Positions 35,589 through 48,044 of a DNA stretch of 64,000 nucleotides are shown here, piece after piece. Position 1 is the stretch's first letter. The number at the start of each line of letters is the position of its first letter. The stretch covers positions 34,925-98,924 of the forward strand of contig NMRA01000765.1 in the NCBI GenBank assembly GCA_002633005.1. The letters are read 5' to 3'. Made by a program: the position numbers and the translations under genes. This DNA is from Phoronis australis (lineage: Eukaryota; Phoronida; Phoronidae). The notes beneath the pieces were generated by a model. The model was not told the origin of the DNA. It saw nothing but the letters and a program-made list of their open reading frames with translations, and did no database searches.

Positions 35589-35969
35589 CTTCCATGCAAT
35601 GTTATGGTGTTTGTTTCCAGAAAGCAAGTCCTGGATCTCCACCGTGATTGTTGCTGGATTGTTGACTGTGATGTTACCCTGTCCCGGCAGTATGCCAACC
35701 TTCAGCTGTTGTTCGGCAACAGAGACCGTCATAGAGTTGGCTGAGAACTTTCCAATGGCATCAGCTGGACTACTGATGGTGAAGTCAATGATATAACCTG
35801 AACCGCTGTGCGAGATGAAAAGGTCTGTGAAGTTGAACCAACCATTCCTGTACGGTATGGTCGTGGTACCCAGAAGTCTAGCACGAAAGTCACTTCCAGA
35901 ATTGGCTCTCAGTCGAGCAGTTAGCATCCATGGAGAAAGGTTGGAGCCAAGAACTTTGACAACAGCACC
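35589..35969 (-). CDS. PKHD1L1: PKHD1L1-like exon, FNFTDLFI beta-rich domain
   Basis: A 381-nt exon, phase 0 to phase 0, exactly 127 codons. Starts GAVVKVLGSNLSPWMLTARL, includes TTTIPYRNGWFNFTDLFIS, YIIDFTISSPAD, and ends LSGNKHHNIAWK. The T..IP...GW.NFTDL......Y.I.F pattern matches the domain that follows QVSDNKG in fibrocystin-L. Sequons NFT and NIT are present. Acceptor gtcacatatcttttacag; donor AAG|GTGTGA is weaker than its neighbours but keeps phase. It joins the 46.2 kb exon as ...SDNK|GAVV, as expected for the family, across a 10-kb intron filled with mobile elements. Confidence 0.85.
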
Positions 35970-35999
35970 CTGTAAAAGATATGTGACCATGTCCACTAA

Positions 36000-37499
36000 A
36001 GATAGAATTAACAAACACAATATTTCAGATTCTAAGATTTTTGACATACCACAATATTCTTCATTGTGAACAAACTTCATCTATTTGTCTTAACATGTGG
36101 AGAATTTCTCGCTTACACTGGTCACCGCTCTGATTTCCTAAGCCCCAGACAACTTTTATGATGGCTATTCAGCACCTCCTTTGTATTGATGTAGATATGA
36201 GCTAATGAAGTGGAAGGTAATAGCTTAGCCTTGAGCACTACTTTCTTATAAAGGTGGTTGTTATTACACCCAAATTAATTTTCTCTGGCATTTGTACAGA
36301 GTTAAACCCTGCAAAGTGAAGAGTAGTTTTAATTTGGTACACTTTAAATATTACAAAAAGACTTGGTTTTAAATATGTTTAAAACCTGTTTTCATTGCTT
36401 TATTTTTAATACTCCTGTCTACTTGTTTTTTCCTTACTGGTTAGGGGTGCTTTTGTTTTATTTTGTTTTTAAACAAAGTATCAAAAGAACTTAAAAGTCA
36501 GTTAATTGTGAACCCATCCCTAGTGACTTTTCCAGATTGCAGCTACACCAGACATGTCACAGAAAACAAAACTTCACGTGTCATTGGTTCCATCTTTATT
36601 AGAACACAAATCATAACAAAATATATAAAACATGCAAATATGGTGATAGCCAAAGTTAGGATTTGTTACGTCTGTACGAATTTTGGTTGCAATAACTACA
36701 TAACTACTCTAGCTTTTCCTCAGTCATACAAATGAAATCACAGCTCTTGCCCACCGACCAACCTCATCCAGTTTGCACTCTCTCATTGACTGCAAAGCTA
36801 TCCATCTTCTCGTCTTCACACGTGTTCCATTACAACTACAAGCTATCGAAATTCACTGGCGCATTTCCGCAAATATCAGTTGTCCAGTTAGTGTATTACT
36901 CCTCGAGTAAAGTAGTTCAGCATGCCCTGGACCATAAGTGATGTTTTAAAAGTTACTGACATCTAAATTAGTCACTGTGTGTTGTTTATAGATGTTTCAA
37001 TGCAGCTTAATTGTATATTAAAAGAATAATCCACGTGATATCATTAACTCTGATCAGTGTTTGTAAATCCACCGCGTATATCAATACGTACAGATTGAAG
37101 TTTATCTTCTTTCGAAGTTTTTAGCTTAATAGTTCATTGATTTTTAAAAATCGAAAACCAAACATGGTTGTTTTTTCCATCTGAATACCACTGTGGTATT
37201 TGTTTTTAATGAAAACTGTTGCATAATGCATTTTGAAAATTCCCAGTATGTAGAGGCAGAGATGTTTACTACAGTTTGGTCCGGTAATTACACTTAATGG
37301 GGTCTTGCTTGCAACGGACAATGCGGTCGTCGCAACTGAGTCTGACTCTGGTGCCGCGCTCTCTTTGATCCCGGTAAAAGCTGCTCAGAAGGACGAGCGG
37401 TGAAAAGTCACGCATATCTTTAGAAATGTAGGACTTTTGTGCAAGCGCATTATTCACCGCATGAACAAAATCGATGAAACTGGTTGGGTACACTGTAAG
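36000..37499. other. Intron, nothing recognised
   Basis: AT-rich intron between the 35.6 kb exon and the gypsy element. Open frames are short and unsupported. Confidence 0.4.
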
Positions 37500-38214
37500 T
37501 CACGAGGTAGTTATTCATTGTGACAGAAACTGTTACCACATATCGTAGCAGGCTTGGGGAAGTATAGTTTGAAAGCGCCACATTTTACAAAGTGAAGTGC
37601 ATGGCAGTGCACAAAAGATTTCAGTGGGATTTATCAGCATACGTAACTAGCCCCATCTTGTGTGACCTGTGTTCACTGTCATGAAACCTTATTACTTTTG
37701 CCTATTTTTCAGTTGCAAAACAAAGCTTCTCAAGTTTTAATCGGAGGTCAAGATTATTTCTTTCGAATTCGTGACCAAATTTGCTGCAACACCATTATAC
37801 ACTTCTGAATTTGTTGTTTGTTAAGGCGTTTTTCAAAGTTCTTCGGCTCTGGGTCTATAAGCGCACTTAGATAGTACGCTTTTCGACTCGTTAAGTTCAT
37901 TCTGTTCGCAAAGTTTTTAAAAAATTAGCAGACCTTTGAAAAGATTCTTGTCGATTAGCATCGCATAATATAGCACGTTTCGTTGCATTGCTATAAGTTT
38001 TGAAACTATTCCAACCACGGACTAATTGGTAGTTATGATAACTTTGAAATAAAAACGATGTTGACCGATAACTAACAACTATATTGATAACCACATACTA
38101 TTGGAAGCAGCCATTAACGCAAGAAGAGCATCATGGGCAAAACATATAATAACGTTAATAGTAATGCCATCTGGTGACCAAGCTATCGAGTAACGAACAA
38201 GCTATAACACTTCC
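37500..38214 (-). repeat. Possible 3' LTR and flank of the gypsy element
   Basis: Sequence downstream of the purine tract begins TGTTATAGCTTG on the minus strand, as an LTR should. Without a second LTR copy in the window its other end cannot be set, so part of this span may be ordinary intron. No open frame of note. Confidence 0.35.
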
Positions 38215-41200
38215 CCCCTTAAGTCCTGTCCATATGGAAAAAAAAGGTTAATTACTTTAGCAACTACAAGTGTCAACTTAATCAAAAGTCTCTACCACAA
38301 ATGCATTTGGCAATGTTCTATCTTAATAACACTTAAATTACAAGTCCAGTCAAACCGGTGGTTTCACAACCCTCAAAGAACATCTGGGTGCAGGCACCGT
38401 TTTATCCGACACAGTTGGCTCGGTTACAGTCGACTTGATCAGTTGGGGTTTCCACAGTTTTTTCGAATGTTTTTGGTACAATAACACCATCAGATATCAC
38501 CGCAGGTTCCACCATGGCAGACTTTGGAATCACAGCTTCACGCACGTCATTCTCCAACAACGGTAATATATGGTCAATGTGTCGCCGCATAACACGACCA
38601 TCCAACAATTCGACCTCTGATACGACACTGGCCAAGAGGGTACAATAACAGTGGCTTTAAGCCAATTTTCACCAACAGTACCAAAATTTTTCACAAGTAC
38701 TTTATCACCCGGAGTAAACACGCAGTCGCCACGACCATTGTTCTGATCATGATAGTCCTTCTGCATCCATTGTCTTGGACGTTTGCGTGGGTCACATGTT
38801 GTCTAGACAAGACCGTATTCTTCTACGGAACAACATGTCACAAGGTGGTTCACCAGTTGTGCTATGTACGTTAAGCGGTACCACATATAAGCAGCTTGTT
38901 TAATCTTGTCGATAAAGCCCACCCTTGGTTTTTTGAAGTCCGTCCTTGACCACCTGTACCGCCTGTTCGGTCAGTCCGTTTGACACGGGGTGGTAAGGAG
39001 ACACAAGTAGTTGTTTCACAAAATTGCTGTTCAAAAAGTCACGAAATTCCTCACTTGTGAAACATGATGGATTGTCACTAACAACCGAACGTGGCACACC
39101 ATGATCTGCGAACGATTTTCGCATGCTTTCGATTGTCGCAGCAAATGACGAAGTATGGTTCACGTGCACATCAATCCACTTTGATTTTGCATCAATCACC
39201 ACTAACAGCATTTTGTCTTAGAAAGGACCTGCATATTATCAACATGCAGACGTTTCCACAGTTCCAGTAGCTCCACCCACAGCTGTAGTGGAGCCTCAGC
39301 AGGCATTTTCCTGCCGTGTTGACAGTCCGAACAATTTTTAACTATCGTTTCTCTCACTGTCCATTTTTAGCCACCAAATGTAACCTCTCGCCGGGGCCTT
39401 CGCTCGCGAAATCCCCAGATGAGTTTTGTGTAGCTCATTCAGTACGCGAGAACAGAGTGACTTAAGGGGTTAATAAGTACAAGACGACAACCCCATAAGA
39501 CACAGCCATTGTCCACACTAAGTTAATTGCGACGAACATAATACCGTTGGTAACGTTCATCAGTCACTTTAGATGGCCAACCGAATCTCACACGATGTAG
39601 TACAGTTAATACACTATCTCTGGCTGTCAATCGTTTCACATTACGCATGTTCGTGGTTGACAAAGTCTCCTTCAACCAGTTCACTTGGCCTGGCATCTCC
39701 ACTTGAGCTGGAGATTCAAGGATAGGCAACCAGCTAAGTCCATCAGCATTAGCCAGCTTCGCTCCCGGTTTGTACCGAATTGCATAATTGTATACGGACA
39801 GAATGAGCGACCACCGTTTCAAGCAGTTCGAGGTCATCTGCCGGATAGCCTCGTCGGTTCCAAAAATTCACATCAGTGGCTTATGGTCCGACTCAATAAC
39901 AAATGTACGTCCATACAAACACTGATGGAATCTACTAAGTCCGAAAATGAGACGTGGTACCTTCCTTGTCCAGGTGACTATAATTATTTTCTGCAGCGTT
40001 TAAGGTGCGAGACGCGTAAGCAATGGGGTGCTCTGAACCATCACTGTCTACATGAGTGATAAACGCACCGAGACCATAGGGAGACGCATCGCAAGCGAAC
40101 ACAATCGACTGTAGAATGGTGCTAAGTGCGTAGATGCATCTCGAATATATTTGCAATAATAGTTCACCATTCCAAGATAAGCAAGCAATTCTGAGACATT
40201 TTTTGGAGCCGGTGCATCGTGAATACCTCTAACTTCATCATCAGTAGGGTGAAGCCTCTCTTTGTCAATACGATGACCAAGATAGACGATCTCGTCCTAA
40301 GAAGCTACACTTTGCACGATTTAGTCTCAGACCGGCATCTCAAAGTTTGAGTAACATTGCGTTTAAGTTCGCCAAATGTTCTTCCCGAGATTTGCCAGTC
40401 AACTATATCGTCAAGATAGATGACCTGTGACTCCTGGCAACCCTTGCAAAAGGTTATCGATGGCGCATTGCCAAATCTCTGGGTGAACCCCAAATTGTAA
40501 CCGTGTATATTTGTATTACCCACGGTGGATGTTAATTACCAAATACTTCTGCAACGTTTCATCAACCGGTATCTGCAAATATGCATAACTCATATCGAGC
40601 TCACTAAACTGGCAACCCTGCGCCAGCCTCGCTTCTAGTTATTCGATTTTCGGAACGGGATACTTATCAAGCAGTGCTTCCTTATTAACAGTGACGAGAA
40701 AATCTCTGCACACGCGTATCTTACCGTTAGACTTCCCGACCGGTACTATGGGCATGGCCCATTAAGAAAATTGTACCTACACTGGACTACTCCAGACAAT
40801 CTAGCTCATCGTCCACTCATGCCTGAAGGGCATCGGGTACGGGTCGGGCTTTGAAAAACTGAGGACGCGCATCACCAGGCATGTGGATTTTAGCCACATC
40901 ACCTGTCAAGTTACTAAGTTCGTCCTCAAATAAATGCAAAAACCCAGTCAACAGATCATCTAGATCATTTGTGAATACTTTGTTAACTGATTCCCTGAGT
41001 CATTCATGACTGTCAGAGTTTTCCTGGCTAATCAACGTTTGCAAGAGCCTAAGTGTCTACCTCAAACTGGAGAGGTTTACCATGGATAATGAGAGTTGTG
41101 ACGATTGGAGACTACTCCACCTTCCTGCCCATGGACTTTGTTTAACAGGTACTGAGGCTCGGACACATGGTACGTGCTCTTACCTTTTGGCTTATTTTTT

Positions 41201-41620
41201 GTGGTTTTGGGGTCCGAAAAACATTTCTTCTGTAGGTGACTCTTCTTACCGCACCTATGGCACTCAGCCTCCTTAAGCCTAACATATCTCTGGTTCGTGC
41301 TTTACACCTCAGCGAAAACACACTTTCGTCTGACTCTGCTGCTCTTTCTCCTTCTGCTTTTGACCCTCAACATAGTGTATGCTACCAACTGTCCCACATT
41401 GCTGATGACCGTTTTCAGTGCCGTGCACGTTTCTAGTGCCTTAGAAAATGTCAAGTTTTCTGTAGCTAACAAGCGTTTTTGCATGTCTTGATTTTAAACA
41501 CCACAGACCAACCGATCACGCGACATGTCCTCAAGTGTCTCACCAAATTCACACTTTGCTGCAAGTTGATGTAAACATGCCGTGTACTGAGCAATCGATT
41601 TGTCCATTTTGTAAGACATT
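38215..41620 (-). mobile_element. Decayed Ty3/gypsy-type LTR retrotransposon
   Basis: Minus-strand element broken by several stops and frameshifts. In element order: a gag-like segment near 41.30-41.62 kb with a RDRLVCG motif; a CCHC zinc knuckle (41221-41262, spacing C-x2-C-x4-H-x4-C); reverse transcriptase about 40.2-40.93 kb with YLDDI near 40407-40418; RNase H about 39.93-40.16 kb (FACDASPYGLGA); integrase about 38.9-39.36 kb with a CxxC zinc part, VIDAKSKW, VSDNPS and NGLTEQ carrying the acidic triad; and a C-terminal GDKVLVKNFG segment near 38.7 kb. A purine tract at about 38210-38220 precedes TGTTATAGC, the likely 3' LTR start. The gag-pol junction is too short for a protease, suggesting an internal deletion. 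I found no 5' LTR. No envelope-like frame. Lies in the 10-kb intron between the 46.2 and 35.6 kb exons. Inactive. Confidence 0.85.
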
Positions 41621-42030
41621 TTACGGTATTATTATTCTACAAAGACTATGGATGCCCTTCCATATAGTTGTGCTCTGTAGTATTTTTGTAGATATTTTAC
41701 TTTTACTGATATACAAGTCACGAAAATTTCTGTATGAAGTTCTTCCCGTAGTGCATAGTGTTATACACAGTAGTTAGTAACTGCATAGCAGAACTAATAA
41801 AAACATTTTTATGCTGTGTGACACTGTGCATCTTGGTACCTGGTCATTTTGGACAGGTTCTGCACCTTATACAATCCGCGAATATTTACTTTTCTTTTGC
41901 TTTTGTCTATTTCGGTATTAAGAAGTGATTTTAACCAATATTACATTTTTATTACATCATGTTTATTCTGTCTTCACAGTGATTTGGGAAGTGATGCTCT
42001 GACAAAGGCTTTCAAGCAGTTTTGGGCAAA

Positions 42031-42115
42031 AAAGTAGGAAAAAAGTAGGACACGTTTTCAAAAAAAAGTAGGAACTGTGGAGTGAAAAGTAGGAAAAAGT
42101 AGGAACAAGAGCAAG
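42031..42115 (+). repeat. AGTAGGAAAAA degenerate repeat, left flank
   Basis: Several copies of aaaagtagga with short spacers. The same motif recurs in the same orientation at 45.09-45.15 kb, on the other side of the fold-back element. Confidence 0.7.
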
Positions 42116-45080
42116 CGTTCAGGAGTAGTTTTCAACGATATTTACCAAATGAACGACGTTCACCTCATGTCAGAGGCAGTAATCACCATTAGTTGGAGAG
42201 CTAGCAAGACTTTATTCACACTTTTGAGTGCAAAAGGTTTGACTGAGTAATTTTATTGTACGTCACCTACCAATGAAAGAAAGAGGCTTCTTAAGGGTGT
42301 TGATCCCGAGGGGTCCAAAAGAGGACTCAAATGTCTATTTAATTAAATTTAGAGTGCAACATCCCTTACAAGTTCATTTGATGCAAATCACCACTCAAAT
42401 AAAAATGATTCAACTTAAAACGCGAAAATGCCTGGGGTTACTAATTAAGACGCCTACTATTTAATAACCAATTAATGATTTATTTAAACTTTTAAGAGCA
42501 ACAAAAAATATTTTTCCAAAAGACAGCTTAGTAACTCTGGACACCTTATTTACAAATTAAGACACGATTTTCCCTCGGGATTGCCGATAAGTTGGGAGTG
42601 TTTGGACTCCAAGAGATTAGAAGACCCTCAAAAATGAACTTGTGTAAAAGAGGAAATACAAATTTCTTATTATTGCTATGATGAAACATTATTTCAATTA
42701 ACAAAAATACACCTTATGACGAACAACTCTTGTGTTATTGAATGATTAAGACACCATATTATTACCTAACACCCAGTTAATAATTTCTTTAAACTTTTAA
42801 GTGCAACAAAAATTCTTTTTTTAAAAGATTGTTTCAGTACCTCTGGACACCATATCCACAGCTCAAGGCTGGTTTTCCTGGGGTGCATAGATAAGAGGGG
42901 GCTGTTTTGATCCCAAGGGATAAGAAACCCCAAAATGAACTTGTGTAAAAAAGAAAAATACAACAATTTTTTATTCCTACTATGCATAAATCATATTATT
43001 TCAAATGAACAAAAATACATTTGAAGATATGACCAATTTACTATCAAATACAACAAAAATGAAGCAAAAGCATAAGTTAGGATACATCTGAAACTAAATA
43101 TAAGCTAGCTTCAAATTAGAGCAAAACTGCTTGAAGCATATCTAGTGGCAACAAATGAAAGTACATGGGATTGTGATGCATGACACAGTCTATTGTTTCA
43201 TAAGATAAAACCGGAATCCAAAAGGTAATAATTATTCACTCTGCTGTAATTTAACTCCAAACATTTAAGTCGTGATCATCCCCACTCTCTTCATCAGATG
43301 ATTCCATATCTCTTGTTAGAGGATCATGATCTTCGTCTACATCGCTGTTGATACCGTCATCTCTCTCAGCATCGTCACCATTGTCATCTGGCTCTGTTTT
43401 GATTTGAACATCTGGAATGAGCGCAGGGTCCATCTGTTCTCCACTGAATCAAATGATACAAAATTCGCCCTCAACATTTTCCCATCTATTGGTGGGTATT
43501 ATGTCAAAAATTTGGAGATGAGCGCTATCTCATAGACTCGCAGCAAATGCACTTCTATCTATGTGAAGTGCTAGTTCAGCATGATGGAATACTGCTGCCC
43601 TCGATGTTTTTAAGCTTCTCAAATGGGTGCTTAGCATTGACTTTGGTTTGTAGGTTTTGTCAACCACACTGAACCGGTGCTTGTTTAGTTGAACAAGTTT
43701 CTGTGCTCTGTACAACACACAAAACAAAATCCTGCAAGATTTTGATGACTTTTTCTGTTGGAACATCGCGGTTTAAAGAAGCAAAAGCTCCCTGGAACTC
43801 ATTGCATATGGCCTGTTCTTTCCTTACCAATGCACAGGTATAGTCACATCCAATGAACGCGTGTAAGCCAATGTATTAGTTACGTATAACGTAGATTGCC
43901 TTGTCCTCTAGTCCCATCCTTCATCCACACCGTGGATGTAACTCTATGGACATGGTGGAACAACACTAGAATGTTGGTGTCAGAACCTCTTATCACGATG
44001 TCGAAAGGTGTGGGCTTGACTGCCTCAATTATGTGAAGGGTGACTCTGATGTTGGCTTCAGAGTAATTACAATACAGAGGTGGAACTGATTTTGTGCATA
44101 CTTCTCCATCTTCAACAAAGTACCAAGTGCCCTGTCCCATCACTCACCTATATACTTCCCTTCCATCTAGAAGAGGACTGTAGAAGTTGCTCAACCAATC
44201 CTTGGCAAGAAGCAACGCTAGCTCTCGTTTGAATATCTCCCACTCGAGTTATTTCATGAACCAAGTCTCCTTTCTTTTCAAATCCTTTTCTAACATGTTC
44301 GCCTCCTACAACAAGGTATTATTGTCCCTCGGGGTCCAAACAACCCTGTCTTATCTATAAACTCCACCAAAAACTGCGTCTTAAGTTGTGGATATGGTGT
44401 CCAAGTTTGCTAAACTATCTTTTGGAAGAGAATTTTTGTTGCACTTAAAAGTTTAAATAAATTGTTAACCGGTCGTTAATTAAAATGTGTCCAAATTAAT
44501 GCACAAGGATTTTTTGTCTTAAGTTGTATTTTTGTTCATTTCAAATAATGTTTCATCTATAGCAGAAATCAGAATTGTCGTATTTCCTCTTTTGTACAAG
44601 TTCATTTTTGGGGGTCTTGTTATACTCCAGGAAAAATGAAGTCTTAAGTTGTGATTATGGTGTCCACAGTTACTAAGCTATCTTTTATAAAAGAACTTTT
44701 GTCCCCACTTAAAAGTTGAAATAAATTGTTGATTGGTTGTTAATTAGAAGGCATCTTAATTAATATACCCAAAGAATTTTCACATCTTAACTGGCATCAT
44801 TCTAATTTGAGTGAAATATAATGGATTTTTGGGTACTCTTTTGGACCGCCCTAGGGAACAAAGCCCAGGATTGTGAAAATAAGATGCCCATTTCCTTCAA
44901 TGAAAAATGATTTACAATAGAATTATGAACTCAAACCTTCTGCACTCATAAGTGTGAATAAACTCCTGCTGGCTGGTCTTTTGGTAAACATCACTTGTGC
45001 TGGAGTAAATACTTCATGTGCTGCTCCTGATAACCTAAAACTCACTACTGCAAAAACATAGCTAAGATCGAAATTTTACA
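42116..45080. mobile_element. Fold-back element with long inverted arms
   Basis: Two inverted arms flank a central gene. The left arm (about 42.21-43.0 kb) and right arm (about 44.3-44.97 kb) match as reverse complements: for instance tttattcacactt near 42211 faces its complement near 44970. Within each arm a unit of about 300 bp is repeated at least twice (tttaaacttttaag...ctctggacacc at 42.48 and 42.79 kb; the complement at 44.36-44.47 and 44.66-44.72 kb). Both outer edges carry aaaagtaggaaaaagtagga runs in the same orientation (42.03-42.11 and 45.09-45.15 kb), perhaps the disrupted target. The central gene (43251-44150) is centred between the arms. Exact ends and target duplication not resolved. 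Confidence 0.6.
43251..44150 (-). pseudogene. Broken XPG/FEN-like (PIN-fold) protein gene inside fold-back element
   Basis: Minus-strand coding remnant with at least three frameshifts or stops. Motifs in order: SEANIRVTLHIIEA, FDIVIRGSDTNILVL, VWMKDG...GNLRYT, AFIGCDYTCALVRKEQ, QGAFASLNRDVPTEKVIKI, a helical part with STHLRSLKTSRAAVFHH, and an acidic tail with EPDDNGDDAERDD. Related uncharacterised proteins occur in many invertebrate repeats. The EAD, SDTD and GCDY motifs resemble the acidic metal-binding positions of XPG/FEN1 nucleases (EAEA, DSD, GCDY). That fold assignment is my inference. The position between inverted arms suggests the element encodes it. Confidence 0.55.
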
Positions 45081-45084
45081 GCTA

Positions 45085-45155
45085 TGAGAAAAAAGTAGGA
45101 AAAAGTAGGAAATATTAGGAATTTCAGAAAAAAAGTAGGAAAAAGTAGGAACGGT
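45085..45155 (+). repeat. AGTAGGAAAAA degenerate repeat, right flank
   Basis: Counterpart of the run at 42.03-42.11 kb. If both derive from one array, the fold-back element inserted within it. Confidence 0.7.
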
Positions 45156-46196
45156 TAAAAGCCTGTCTGACATCATCATTTATAAACCTCACTTTTGCTC
45201 AAGAAGTGCGTTATGTTACTTTGTAAACACTGTTTGCTTTTAATAAAATATTTTAAAAAACTAACAACCTTGTTACTTTCTTTTGTGATTGGCAATCAAA
45301 TGTCAAATCAATTTGATTTTGAAGCAGTGAATTTTAAATCCAAATTTGCCTGCCATGGTTTAGCTTACTTAATTTCAATATTTACCTTTGCCTCCAGGTT
45401 AAGATTCATTGTCTTACTGTATGATTATGATTGATGAAAATTTAAAAAATTTGCGAACACGGTATCTCAAAAACATTTTACAAGACTCAAATGAAACAGA
45501 CACCATGCTATCAACGTTGTTCTCCAAACTAAACGGGCTTGTTTTTGAATAGATACTGTAAAAAATTGAGGCTTTAATTAATGATTTTTATAAAAATATT
45601 GGGTTTTCATTTTAAAAGCCGCATAAAATAAAAAGGACACTTTGAAAACTGATTTTGAGATCTATTCAAGAGTATTTATAAGTGAAATGAAAGTTGGCAA
45701 TGCTGATAAAGCTTTTTCTTTCCTGCAACTTTGTTTCTTTCCTAAATTTTCATAACAAATGTTCATGTGAAGGCAGATTTGTGTCGAGTAGAAACTAAAT
45801 TCTACAATATTTCTATTTCCCGAAAACCTGTACTTTTTCTGAATATTTTAGAATTTTGTAGAAAATGTGACTATAAGCACATGCTTCCTGCTGAGGTTGT
45901 TCACCAGAAATTATCACAATTCTCTATACTCTTTGTACTATGCAACTTAATTTTTACACCATAATAGCAACAGTTGTGAATGACCTCATGACCTGAGAAA
46001 GTAGTTCCCTGAAAGTCAGTTATCTTCTGCTGAGCTGGACAATAGGTCACACATGGTGCATTAGATGGGTAATAAACTTGGGGCAATAATGTGTGCCCTA
46101 AACTGTCACCAAGGTTTCACCAAGGTTTGCTACCATATGACTTTGACACATAAATGAAACAAAACAATGAACAGAAATTTGTTAAGACTAGCCTAC

Positions 46197-46747
46197 TTTG
46201 TTGTCAGACACTTGAAGACTTGGTTGGGTTGACAGTGGAGACCCCTCTTGTACACCCACAGGTTGAACCAACACGTGCATGGAGGATGGAATCTGAACAG
46301 CAATTTGGAGGTTCTCATCCTCATTCTCCACCATCTCATTCCACAAGGGGTCGCTAGGTTTTGGCAGTGGTTCAACCACACCGACGCTCAATACAGTTGT
46401 CTTCAGGGCTTCATCAATCTTGCCAAGCTGAACAGCGCTGATGAGGGCTGCGGAGGCATTGACAAGACTTCCGTAACTCATGGCGTCGGGTGCAGTCTCA
46501 TTAATTGCCACCTTATCAGAGGGCGGATCTCCAATCTCAATCTCAACAGCTACGGAACCTGTGCTGCGCTTGAGCCGGCTGTCCTCTCTCACAATCTTGA
46601 CAATGCGAATCTTATGGGCTGGTACACCGAGGAACGTGGCCAAATTGTTGACGAGATTTTTTCCAAAGAAGTCATCAACGGCAATTTGGGGAAGGTCAAG
46701 AGACACAGTGACCACCTCCTTAGTTCTGATGACGACAGATTCTCTGC
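46197..46747 (-). CDS. PKHD1L1: PKHD1L1-like exon, VDDFFG / HKIRIVKIVRE region
   Basis: The largest exon here (551 nt, phase 1 to phase 0), about 184 residues. It contains VVTVSLDLPQIAVDDFFG, NNLATFLGVPAHKIRIVKIV, SVAVEIEIGDPP, an alanine-rich stretch around LVNASAALISAVQLG, and ends STQPSLQVSDNK. The DDFFG...NLATFLG...KIRI.KI block and the terminal QPSLQVSDNKG match the membrane-proximal fibrocystin-L ectodomain; it resembles a SEA-like alpha/beta fold in length and pattern (inference). Acceptor tttgtctcccgctatag, donor AAA|GTAGGC. A 195-codon open frame on the opposite strand is an antisense shadow. Confidence 0.88.
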
Positions 46748-47263
46748 CTATAGCGGGAGACAAAGAATTACCATTTACCGTCTGAAAACTGTGAGATACA
46801 CACTAAAAACATTTTTAGAAAAACAGAGATGGTAATCATACCAAAAATGCTTTGCCGCCACACCCCACACACCATCGTGACATGAGTGTCCCTCATGTGT
46901 CCAAAGGTATGGTCTTGGCATTGCTTTAGTCTGACACAAAGCACAGCTAAGGTGCAGGAACATGAATACAGACAGGTACCAACAAGTCAGCCTCAAAGTT
47001 TTTGGATTTACTTTTAAAAATGACATATAACATGTCGTCCATACACGTCATTAGGGTCATGATAGGTATGGCCAAAATTGTCCTACTTTTCCAACTTTGG
47101 TTGTGCCTGGTTGTGTGCTAACGGTTTAAGTAAGTCCGTTTTTGCAAACTCCAAAACTTTGGAAGGCAAATCCACTGGGGACCACTGTTTGAAAGTATAG
47201 CACCAACACTCATGGTGTGTTACATGACGTCTCATAAATTCAAAGCAAATAAAAAATCCTCAC

Positions 47264-47548
47264 CTCTAACCAGTATATGTAGAAGATTAGTAACACGGTC
47301 GAACCAGTTAGAACCGGACGGCATGTCAAACTTGGGTACGTATTGGCCATCAAAAGTGGGACTCTCCAAGGTCCCCCTGGCGTTGGCATTGGTAGGGTAT
47401 ATGTAAATGCCACCACTATACACATCCAATCGAAGAGGAGTGGAGAAATAAATTTTGATGACAACAGTGTCTGTTTCGGCAGGATTCAACAGCCCAACAC
47501 GCAGATTCTGAGGACTGACGGCAGAAAAGTACATGTCGTAGACTCGAT
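47264..47548 (-). CDS. PKHD1L1: PKHD1L1-like exon, RLDVYSGGIY region
   Basis: A 285-nt exon, phase 1 to phase 1. It starts RVYDMYFSAVSPQNL and continues RVGLLNPAETDTVVIKI, YFSTPLRLDVYSGG, PTFDGQYVPKF, NWFDRVTNLLHILVRG. The LL.......IYFSxPxRLDVY...P....NxFDR....L.ILVRG layout is that of the fibrocystin-L segment after the CSGYTC region. Acceptor tcacatattttag, donor AGAG|GTGAGG. The opposite strand is also open across this exon but shows no independent coding signal. Confidence 0.87.
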
Positions 47549-48044
47549 CTAAAATATGTGATTGCAGTGGCGTTTTACATGAGAAATGATATGATGCTAA
47601 TTCAATGTGTCCATAAGTTGTGCGAAAAAATAATTACATCAATTTGCACAAATATTGCAGAGAAACATCAGCTTACGCTTATCATCATTATCATCGTTTA
47701 ACTATAGGAATAAATGGCGTCACATACACTACGTAAGTAACTTAAGGGCTCGGCATTAGGTAATAAATGCTCAAAAATACGAGCCAAAAAAAGGAAAATA
47801 CAAGTAAATAAACTTAATTGACCTCACTCATTTAGGCAAAGACAGTCACCCCGATCACCTACGACCTTTGAAATATTGAAGTACACAGACCGGAACTTCA
47901 AAGAGCATTTGTCGTAACCATAGGCTAGTTGCTAAAGCCAAAGTTAGATTGGCAATCTCTAACAGACACCTGCATTTCAAATGTCATCACAGTTGTTGAA
48001 GATGCAAACTAGACAAATCTAAGCGCAAACTCCTTCCAGTTGTT

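Noticed and set aside
39685-40059. 124-codon open frame on the plus strand
   Set aside because: Antisense to the RNase H and reverse transcriptase part of the gypsy element.
46248-46835. 195-codon open frame on the plus strand
   Set aside because: Exactly antisense to the conserved 46197-46747 exon, no family resemblance.
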